From positions 18,102,731-18,166,730 of the forward strand of contig NC_029525.1 in assembly GCF_001577835.2 (NCBI RefSeq): a stretch of 64,000 nucleotides of DNA. The letters are read 5' to 3'. Below are positions 38,256 to 52,500 of the stretch, one piece after another; the stretch's first letter is position 1, and every line of letters starts with the position of its first letter. The notes under the pieces are model-generated. The model searched no databases. It had not been told where the DNA came from and was given only the letters and a program-made list of their open reading frames with translations. The translations under genes and the position numbers were made by a program. The DNA is from Coturnix japonica. Its lineage: Eukaryota; Chordata; Aves; Galliformes; Phasianidae.

Positions 38256-38380
38256 TGACACCTCCGCAAATGGGTCCAGCTTTCCCAGGCTCCCGGCCCA
38301 GTTGCAGCCCACGCCATGTAGGTTTTGACACCTCCAGGTGGCCACAGAAGTGTCACCTCGCACCTCGGGCCCACATAAAG
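38256..38380 (+). promoter_or_regulatory. MESP2 promoter with T-box half sites and TATA-like box
   Basis: TGACACCT at 38,256-38,263 and again at 38,326-38,333, TGTCACCT at 38,351-38,358 and CGCACCT at 38,359-38,365 are T-box half-site variants. CATAAAG at 38,374-38,380 lies about 55 bp before the ATG and equals the box at the MESP1 promoter. Apart from these words the two promoters are not alike, so the shared sites are kept rather than copied. Confidence 0.6.
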
Positions 38381-38433
38381 CCAGGGCTGCCAAAGGACCC
38401 CCGGACGTGAGCAGCCCCAGAGCAGAACCCACC

Positions 38434-39621
38434 ATGGCCGGGTCCCCACTGCCGCCCCACGGCCTCCAGGCCCCAACAGCCGCCTCCCTGACCCCACCTG
38501 GGGAGCTCTGCAGGCCCGGCAGCGGGGCTGGGCTGAGGCGGTGCAGGGGTCCCACGGGCAGGAGGGGCTCAGGGGTGGCCGGGGGCCCACGGCAGAGCGC
38601 CAGCGAGAGGGAGAAGCTGCGGATGCGGCGGCTGGCGCAGGCCATGCACCGGCTGCGGCACTACCTGCCGCCCGCGCTGGCGCCCGCCGGGCAGAGCCTC
38701 ACCAAGATCGAGACCCTGCGCCTCGCCACCCGCTACATCGCCCACCTCTCGGCGCTGCTGGGCCTCAGCGAGGAGGTGCTGCTGCTGCGCCGGGGGGCGG
38801 CCCCCCGCCACTGCCCGCTCTGCCCCCAGGGCCTGGGCTGCTGCCAGCCCCCGCACCCCCGGCTGCGCCCCCCGGCCCCGAGGGACGCTTCGCCCCCCAG
38901 CTCGGAGGGTTGGGGGAGCCCCCCAGATCTGCACGGGGCTTTGGATGCAGGGATGGGGACGTGGGGGCCGCTCTCTACTGGCCCCGTGATGGAGACCTGC
39001 CCGGAGCTGCACGGGGTTCCTGACATGGAGATGGGGCTCTGGTCATCACCCTCCTACAGCCCCACCGCGGGGAGTCCCCCAGCACTGCATGGGACACCGG
39101 GCTCCATGTCACAGCCCTCACCATCATCGCTGTGCAGCATCAGAGCAGAGACCCCACTGGAGCCCCTCCAGAGATACATGACAGCCAAAGGCACCGGGAC
39201 AGAGCCCTCCTGCTGCATGGAGCCTGCAGTTCCTTCCCTGCATCCTGGGGTGAGAGCAAAGGCCATGGAACCCTCAGGACTCCCCACATGTGGCTCTCAG
39301 GTACACATGGGTGCATGTGGGCTGGCGGTAGAGTCTGGGATGTGGTGGAGTGGGATGGAGGATGCTCTTGCTGTGCACATGTGTGCCATGATGAGGGTGA
39401 CTGCATGGGGCGGGGGAACAGCACAAAGCACATGGAGCTGCAGGGCCAGCCCAGGATGCATGCACAGGGCCACAGCCCTGTCCCACACAGCCACCTGACA
39501 CGCAGCCTTTCTGCAGATCGGCAGCCCCCTGGACCTGGACATGTTCATCTCCTCCGACGTCCACGCGACCCCTGTCCTGCCTGGCTGCAGCCCCGCACGG
39601 TGCTGGGGGTGGTGGAGCTGA
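38434..39621 (+). CDS. MESP2: Mesoderm posterior bHLH transcription factor, plus-strand copy (two exons)
   Basis: Exon 1 38,434-39,300 and exon 2 39,517-39,621, phase 0, give 323 residues. The start is ACCATGG, a strong Kozak context. A short Pro-rich N-terminus of about 38 residues is unlike the other copy. The bHLH domain (about 52-109) and C127-P-L-C-P131 motif are identical in sequence to those of the minus-strand copy. Beyond the shared block the C-terminus differs fully and ends GCSPARCWGWWS in exon 2. MESP2 sets anterior somite identity and boundaries in mouse and human (spondylocostal dysostosis gene). The symbol is by position, next to ANPEP and on the plus strand as in human. Splice donor CAG|GTACAC and acceptor TTTCTGCAG are good. 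Confidence 0.93.
38548..39089 (+). repeat. 542-bp inverted copy shared by the two MESP genes, arm B
   Basis: Partner of 35,117-35,658. Only a few changes are visible, among them Arg/Cys and Arg/Trp replacements in the Pro-rich part after the CPLCP motif and one silent Pro codon change. Confidence 0.97.
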
Positions 39622-39696
39622 TGTGCTGCCTGCAGCTGATGACACAGCATGGGGACAGTGCCAAGGGGCACTGCAGGACACTGGGAGGGGCTCCCC

Positions 39697-39702
39697 ATTA
39701 AA
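39697..39702 (+). terminator. MESP2 polyadenylation signal ATTAAA
   Basis: ATTAAA in CCCCATTAAAGCTGC, 76 bp after the MESP2 stop codon. A GTGTTGATG-type GT-rich stretch follows, as expected downstream of a cleavage site. Confidence 0.7.
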
Positions 39703-39704
39703 GC

Positions 39705-40205
39705 TGCTGCGTGTTGATGCACTTTGCCTCGTTATTGCTGGGCTCCTGCTCGCTGCGCCCCGACACGGGAAGGGGCCCTGGGAGGGGGGGGGGGCGTGGG
39801 AGGGCAATGCTCAGCCTTCACCCCCACCTTACACACCTCGATGTGCTGCCCCCAGATTCGGGGCTCATCCCGGTGCATCCCACAGCCCAGAGATGTCCCC
39901 AGGGCTGGGGTAACAGAGAAGCCCCACCTCTGGGCTCCCGCAGCCCTCCACCTGGGCGCCCCCTCGCCTTTCTGCATCCACGAGTGTTTGGGGTTGGGGC
40001 TGGAGGCGCTGTGCCATCCCCCCGCAGCGCCGCGGTCGAGCTCACACGCAGCCGTCAGACGGAGGGGCCGAGCGCTGGCGTCGGCGCAGCCCCCGGAGCC
40101 ACTTAGCACCGGGCTCCTAACAGCCTGGGTCTGCCTCCGCTCCGGCCATTTCCTGCCCCGGCCCCGCTCAGCCCCACAGCCACGGCCACACCGCGCTCCC
40201 GTGCC
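39705..40205. other. Spacer between convergent MESP2 and ANPEP 3' ends
   Basis: No gene was recognised. It includes a run of ten or more G at about 39,785-39,794. Confidence 0.5.
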
Positions 40206-40209
40206 CCTC

Positions 40210-40215
40210 TTTATT
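40210..40215 (-). terminator. ANPEP polyadenylation signal
   Basis: TTTATT on the plus strand (AATAAA on the minus strand) about 195 bp beyond the ANPEP stop codon, in TTGTAAATAAAGAGG as read on the minus strand. Confidence 0.75.
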
Positions 40216-40407
40216 TACAAGACCCCACGTCTGGCACGAGCCCTCGCTGTGCCCGGCCCCGTGCCCCCCCCGCCCATCATCCAGGCGCCGGGCGCTTCCC
40301 GTCACGAGCAGCGAAGGGCTCAGCGGGGCCGGGCCGGGGTGGGCGCGGGACGGCGACGGAGCGGACGAGAGACCGGGCCGGCTGCGGGGAGCGGCAGCGG
40401 AGCAGGG

Positions 40408-45525
<5,118 letters not shown>

Positions 45526-45570
45526 GGCGGGGCCGAGGAGCGGCGCGCGGAGGAGCTGTGCTGGGCTGGC

Positions 45571-45640
45571 ACGGCTTTTAGCCTCTTGCTCCCGTGGGGT
45601 TTATTAGTCCAAGTTAATGGGTGAACGATTAAACGACCAT
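45571..45640 (-). promoter_or_regulatory. Proximal promoter region of ANPEP
   Basis: On the minus strand a TATA-like GCTAAAAGCC (45,580-45,571) lies about 50 bp before the ATG. Farther out are TAATAAACC and two HNF1-like half sites (GTTAAT at 45,613-45,618 on the plus strand and GATTAAAC at about 45,627-45,634). HNF1 is a known activator of mammalian intestinal ANPEP. The half sites are spaced wider than the classical palindrome, so this is tentative. Confidence 0.35.
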
Positions 45641-45644
45641 GAGG

Positions 45645-48600
45645 CTCAGGGTGGCGACGGACCCCTGCGAGGAGCTTTCCGTCCGCCCACCTCCCCGCCC
45701 CGCAGCAGCGCTAATCCCGAGTGCTGGGGCAGGACGGGAGCTCAGTGTTGCACCACCGGGGCTGGGCAGCACGGCAGTAGGCACGGCTTCGGGCCAGGGC
45801 TGCTGGCATCCCTCCAGGGCCCCGGTGTAGCCCTGCAAAAGGAGGGACAGAGCGGGGTCACAGCCAGCAGCCACGTCCCCTCTGCACCATCGGGTAGGCG
45901 GTGCAGCAGGGTGGGTGCTGGCCCCCAGCATGGGCACATCCAGGGCCCCCTGTGCAGGCAGGGAGAGCATGGCATCGCAGCTGGGGGTCCTCAGGGCCAG
46001 GGAAGAGCTCCCCTGCCAGCAGCCCTCTCAGAGTGCAGGGCTGCATTACCAGCTGTGCGCCGGGAGTTCAAACTCCAGCACTAACGAACCCTGCACAGTC
46101 TGGCACATGCCCAGCAGCCCGTGTACCCCCTGAGCTGGGGGTCCCGACCTGCACAGCACACAGCTGGGAGAACGCTGGTGGGCCTGGGGGGCTCAGCTTG
46201 GCCTGCACACCCCAGCTGGGAGCTGAGCAAAGGCACCGGGCCCGATGCACTGCACCTGGCACGTGGGGCGGGACACGGTTTCCCTGTGCACCTGCCAACA
46301 TGGGAGAGCAGCCCCAGCCCCACCGGGCCGAGCCCCCTTGAGCTCTGCCCAGGGCTGCCGTGGGCACGGCCAAAGACAGTGGAGCAAAGTCCCCATGCAG
46401 GGCAGGGTGGGGAAGAGGAAACATTCTGTGCACCTCGGCCTGGGACTAGAAACTCATTTTCCCAAGGTCTGATACCTCCAGCAGTGTAACCCAGGCTGGT
46501 ACTGCTGGCAGTGGTACAGGAGCAAAGGGCAAAGCTGGGCAGAGGCTGAGCGGTGTCCTCAGGGCACTGCAGTTCCCAGGTGTGCTCAGCACTGTGCCCT
46601 GTGCCCAGCAGCTCCCAGGTGCCCATCTCTGAGGCTGAGGAGCAGTTCTACTTGCCCACACATCCCCTGCCTTGCATGGCTCCACCATATACACTGCCCT
46701 ACAAAGGCGCTGTGTCAGGGAACACCATACCCCGAATCACGGCTGGGGGTGCTGCCTGGAGCCCGGGGGTGCAGCTGTGCCCCCCACGCAGACCTATCGG
46801 CGCCGCACTCCGGGCATTCGATCCCACTCCTCCCACCGCTGCCAGCTGCCCCCAGCCCCGCCTGCCCCCAGCCCGCAAACATCGCCCCGCAGGCGGGCAC
46901 GGAATCGACACCTCCGGCCCCGGGGCACGCAGACAGGGGCTCACCCCACAGACCCCTCCCCCGCCCCCCCCAAACACACACACCCCATTGCCCTCCGGAG
47001 CTGCTCTCTCGCTCCGTCTCCCAGTGCCCCTCCCGGAGCCCTCGCTCACACCGCGCTCCATTCCCCCATGCAGCCGCAGCCCCCGCCCTCCCGCCCGGCC
47101 CGCGGAGCCCCGGCAGACCCCGGCCCCAGCCCCATCCGTGCCCCACTCACCGCCCCGCTCTCAGCCGCGGTGAAACGCGGCCCCCCCGGCTCCCGTCGGG
47201 GCGCCGACCGCCGCTCACCGCTCCGCTCCGCTGCCCCGTTAGCTCGGGCGGCAGAGGGAGGAAAGTTTCCTCCCCGAGCTCCAAGGGAAGTAACCTGAAC
47301 CGCTGCTCGGCACCTTAACCCCTGGGCTGCTGACTGAGGGGCGGGCAGAGGGGGTCCCGGAACGGACACCGTGTGTCCAGCACAAGGCCGGGGCCCGGCA
47401 CAGGGCAGGCACCCCAGGTCTGGGCATAGGAGACGTCCCAGATGCACCACTGCCCTGCCTGGGAGGCACTGCTCGGAGGCACCAGCCTTTACCAGCACTC
47501 AACCTCAGAAGTGTCAGGGAAAGGAACAGGGCAGCGCTCAACAGCAATACCACCGGGCTGTGCCCACCCAGCACCCAGGCAGCCTGCAAACCATCCCTGA
47601 TTGGGAGTGCCACACCACTCAGCCCCTGCCCAGCACCCCATGTCCCACCAGGAACCCCACATCCCTCCCAGCTCCATGAGTCCCACCTGGCGCTGCCTGT
47701 CCCTGCTGCAAGCAGCCTACAGGGCCGGGTGGATGTGGATCGATTTGCAGTTCCAAGGAAGCAGGGCTGGAGTGTTTCTCCCCTGGGACTGAGTGTTCTC
47801 GCCCAGTCCTTGGCAGGGTGAGGGCAAACACTTTGGCTTGGGGTGTGCAGGTGCCCACAGAGGGGCTGGGCACATGCCAGGTTCCTTTTGTCCACATCCC
47901 CCACCTCACCAGTAGTGAGGGATGTGAAAGATGGGGGAGATCCCAAAAGCAAACCAAGCTCAGAGGAACCCTGCACCCATGGGTGCCAAGCACAGCCCAG
48001 CCCAGGACAGGGCAGCACCTGACAGCCATTCAGGGCCAGGATGGGGCCCCAGCACCAGCTCTTGCTTCCCCAGTCCAGGCAGCTGGGGAGCACAGTGTTG
48101 GGTGTCCCTGCTGGGCTCAGGGCTTCAGCGCTCCTGGGTTGGGGACAGGGACAGGGGCTCAGCCCATCCCATTCTCCCTGCCCCGTCCTGTATGTGCCAA
48201 GGCCAGGGGTGCAACAGGGAGCAGCAGAGGGACTTACCCAGCTCTGTGCTTCCCAGCTCCAGCATGACACAGGAAAGGGTGGTGGGGATGCAGCCAGTAC
48301 CGGAGGTGCCAGAACATCTCCTCGTCATGTGCAGTGAGGCACGTCCTGCACCAGTGACCGCCACGGCACTGCCCACTGCAGCCAGGATCCCCCCAGCCCC
48401 ACTCCCCAAGTCCCCCCACATTCCGGACCTGGGCAGGAGCACCACACCGAGTCCCTCCTGCCCCGACCCCTCAGACCCCCACAATCACCAGAACCCGTCC
48501 CCTCCCCCCCGACTCGTATCTCTGCACTGCCCACAGCTCCCACCACCGCATGGCAGCCATGCGGCAGCAGCAGGAGGGCGGGCAGCAATGAAGAGGTGTC

Positions 48601-49070
48601 TCGGCCCAGTGACCCCCGTGGCCAGCTGGGGAAGGGTTAAGTGGTGGGGAGGGGAGAGCAGAAAAATTCCTTCCAAGCAGAGTCACTGTTTCCCTGCCAG
48701 GGGAAGTGGAGGCAGAGCCCGCGGGAGCGCAGCTGGAGGGAGGGAAACGGCGCAGGAAGAGGCCCCTGCGCCCAGGGCAGGATGGTGGCCAGGAGGGGCC
48801 GAGGGGCACCTCCATTCTGAGATAGGGCTGCCCAGCCCTGCACTCACTGGCTGTTGGCCCCAGGCACTGATGGGAGCAATGAGGACAGGAGATAACAGGC
48901 TTCCACACCCCAGCAGGAGGCAATGACCTGCCCCCAGCAGCAGGCTGGCAGGCACCTTGCCGCAGAGCCACACTGCCACAACCCCACAGGCAGCACCCAC
49001 GGCCCCATTTCCCCCCCACCGGCCAGACCCACAGCCCCATCCCAGCAGCACACACCACAGACAGGTTCAC
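45645..49070. other. ANPEP upstream region and AP3S2 downstream flank, with a CpG island
   Basis: No coding exon was recognised. A CpG-rich stretch at about 46,770-47,300 may be a distal ANPEP promoter, since human ANPEP has an upstream myeloid promoter, or an unrelated non-coding start. The 343-residue minus-strand frame at 47,239-48,270 shows no domain. Confidence 0.4.
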
Positions 49071-49077
49071 ACAGTGG

Positions 49078-49083
49078 TTTATT
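49078..49083 (-). terminator. AP3S2 polyadenylation signal
   Basis: TTTATT on the plus strand (AATAAA on the minus strand) about 325 bp beyond the AP3S2 stop codon. Confidence 0.7.
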
Positions 49084-49407
49084 TGGAGAAGGACACGCTC
49101 ACTGCTCACATGCACGTGTTCCTGGCACGGCACAGCATGCTGGCAGCTCTCAGCAGCTCACACCCCTCTGCCCTGCCCCATGACGTCAGTGCCAACCTCA
49201 CAGGGCCCCAGCAGGAGCAGGGTGGGCAGGGGGACACAGGGGGACAGTCTGTGGGTGGGCAGGGGGACACAGGCAGGCAGAGAGAGCTCCGCACTAGGAG
49301 GGTGGAGGAGCAGCACCACCGCGTCTCCACCACGGCCACGGGCACATTTCTGCACTGAGGAATCCCAAGAGGAGTCAGCCCCAGATCCGGCCCCCACAGC
49401 AGGACAC

Positions 49408-49538
49408 TCACATGAACTGTGACAGGTTGGGCACTTTGATGCCGATGTCCCCGATGTTGATGTTACGTGGGATCTCCGGCAGGTTGATGTTCTTCATGGC
49501 TGAGACGGTGCAGGATGGCGCAGCCGAGAGCCCCCCCC
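49408..49538 (-). CDS. AP3S2: AP3S2 last coding exon
   Basis: Acceptor TGCTCCCCAG is followed by a G-run and CTCTCGGCTGCGCCATCC. The frame GGLSAAPSCTVSAMKN aligns with human GGLSAAPARAVSAVKN. The start within the G-run is uncertain because of its length. Confidence 0.85.
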
Positions 49539-52500
49539 CTGGGGAGCAGTGTGTGCTGTGCCAGCCCCACACCCACATCCCAGCCCTGCTGGCAGTGCAC
49601 GCTGCATCCTCACCATGACAGCACCAACAGGCCAGAAAGGTTTCACTGTGTGCTATTAACCTTGACAGCGCAGCAACACCCACGTGCTGGTTGCTCCCTG
49701 AACCCCTCGATGGGGAGCACCCACCCTGCGCTCCCTCCCTGGGGACATGCAGGCTGAGAGCACCTGGGGAGGCCCCACTGCCCACAGCTCACTGGCTCCT
49801 GCAAGGCACCCGGAGCCCACCCTGCCCTGTACCCACACCTGGGCACCAAACCCCACATGCTGCCGCTCACCTCCGCCTTCTCCAGTTTGCTCTGTGCCTC
49901 CATCTGTGCCACGATCTCATTCATGCTGGTTTCCAGCACCATTCCACCAATCACCAGCTCCTGCAGGATATAGTGCATCTGCAAGGAGAGAGCAGCATGT
50001 GGCCCCAGCGTGCCACAGGGCAAACCTGGCCACTGCCCCATACCAGCCCCACACCTCCCCTGCACCCCAGGATGGAACAGAGACAGCACTGAGCAGCAAG
50101 CTGCCCCCCAGCACACACAGACACGGCCCTGGATGGGGTCTGGAACATGAGAACCAGAGTGCAGGTGGCTGTGCCACGCCACTGCAACACACCTTTGGTC
50201 ATGGCAGCAACACAGCACAGCTCTCTGCTGAGCCAGCATTTTCCAACAGCGCCCCTGCACAGATAACTGATTTATGGGTTTCTGGTTGCTTCCATGATAA
50301 AGGTTGTTACTGGAAGATGGTTGTTACGATATCGGTTTATGGCCCATGATAGCTGACTGTGCTTGTAAATACTGCACGACAAACATCACCAGAGCAATGC
50401 AGTGAGAAATAAAACGGTGCCACGAACCTCTCCCTGAGCAGGGGAAAACCCAGCAGTGAGCTCAGCGCCCGCCCCGCGCTGCCCATCAGGGATGCAGGAA
50501 ACCGGGCTCCTTTTGGACCTGGCATCAGCCCAGCTTGGACCCGACCCAGCCGGGCAGCGGTCCCGAGAAACCTTTGTTTTGCAAGGAACAATCCGTGTCC
50601 TCTCTGGGACCCTGCAGCTGCTGAGCAAAACACGCTGCGCTCTGAGGCAGAGCCACGGGACGGCACCCAGCAGCGCGCACTGCGCGGGGCACAGCACGGC
50701 CACACATCATGGCTGTGGGGCTGGGTGTGAGCACTGCATGTATGAGAGCCGGGGGGCTGAGCCGGGAGTCAACCCAGCACAAACCCTCCTTTCTCCCTCC
50801 TCTGGGTCTCCGAATCCTCACCAACACAGAGCAGAGGAGGGCGGCTCACGCTGCTCACAGCGCCAGGTCCCGGCCCCATAGGAGCACACTGTGCCCGATG
50901 CACAGCAGCAGACAGGGCTGTCACCCCCACCCCCACGTGTTCCTCCTTCCTCACCGCTCTCCCCCCTCCTTTCCCTTCCTTTGATAAGAGCACTTTTCCT
51001 GACAAGATAACCGGCCTGGCGACATCTCTGCAGCTGGGAGCCAACCCAACGGCACGGTCAGAGTAACCAGGTTTGAGCGGCCTGAGCTGCCCTGAGCACT
51101 GGAGCAAACCTCCACGTCCATTTCTCTGTCCCAGAGCTCAGAAGTTGGGATCCAAAACAGGAAGGGAACGTTTCCAGCACCGCTGATTTTCCCCCTTGCT
51201 TTTTGCTGGCAGCAGCTCCTTATCGCCCTGCACTGCACTGTGCACAGCCCCGCTATGTGCAGCTCCACCCGGGACATCAAAGCAGGATGTTTCCTGCCCC
51301 AGGTTCTGTCCCCCCAAGAGGAAGCGCAGCGGCTGCGCTCAAACCAAAGTTTATCAAACACCGTGTTCCAAACGCTTCCATTGTTCCTGTTTATTTCCCC
51401 CTTTAACTCCATGTTGTGCTGCGCTGCAGCGAGGGGCAAAGCGCTCACACAGAAACATGGAGCTGCATCCAAGCTCAGAGCCAGGAGCTGCTCCCAGGGC
51501 TCAGGTGGGGAACAGCGCGGGATGAGGAGCGTGATGCACAGCTCGCGCTGGGACGAGCCCACGCGGAACACGGATCGCACAGACCGTGCCGCAGTGCCGG
51601 TACAATGAGAGGCTCGTAGTGCCGTACATGGCCGCAGTGCCGGTACATGGGCCGCACGCTCCGCCGGTGACATTGAGCTGTAGTGGCCGTACATGAAGCT
51701 GCTAGTGCCGGTGACAGTGGAGCCGTAGTAACCGGTACATGTGAGGCCATAGTGCCGGGTGACACTTGAGCCGTAGTGCCGGTACATGAGCCGTAGTGCC
51801 GGTACATGAACGCGTAGTGCGTACCATGGGCCGCGGAGTCCGGTATCAGTGGCCGCAGTGCCGGTACATTGGGCGCAGTGCCGTACATGAGCTGTAGTGC
51901 CGGACAATGAGCCGTAGTACCCCGGTACCTGAGCATAGTGCCGGTACATGAGCCGTAGTGCCGGTACATGAGCCGTAGTGCCGGTACATGAGCCGTAGTG
52001 CCGGTACATGAGCCGTAGTGCCGGTACATGAGCGTAGTACCGAGGTGACTAGTGAGGCCGTAGTGGCGGGTTACATGAGCCGTTAGTGCCGGTACATGAG
52101 TCCGCAGTGCCGTACATGATGCTGTAGTGGCCCGGTACATGAGGCCAGTAGTAGCCGGTAACATGAGCCGCAAAGTGCTGGTTTACATGAGCCGTAGTGC
52201 CTGGTAGCATGAGCTGTAAGTGCCGGCTACAGTGAGCTCATAGTGCCGGTAATGAGGCTGTAGTGCGGTACATTGAGGCCGTAAGAGCTGGCTACATTGA
52301 GCCGCAGTGCCGGGTAAACATGAGCTGTAGTTGGCGCGTAACATTGAGCTTGTAGTGCCGGTACAATGAAGCCGCAGTGCCGGTACATGAGCCGCACAGA
52401 CTGCGTGGTACAGTGAAGCCGCAGTGCTGTAAACATGAGCCGTAAGTGCCGGTGACATTGAGCTGTAGTGCCGGTACAAATGACCCATAGTGCCGGTAAC

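Noticed and set aside
47239-48270. 343-codon open frame on the minus strand upstream of ANPEP
   Set aside because: No recognisable domain; the frame partly overlaps a CpG island, where stop codons are rare.
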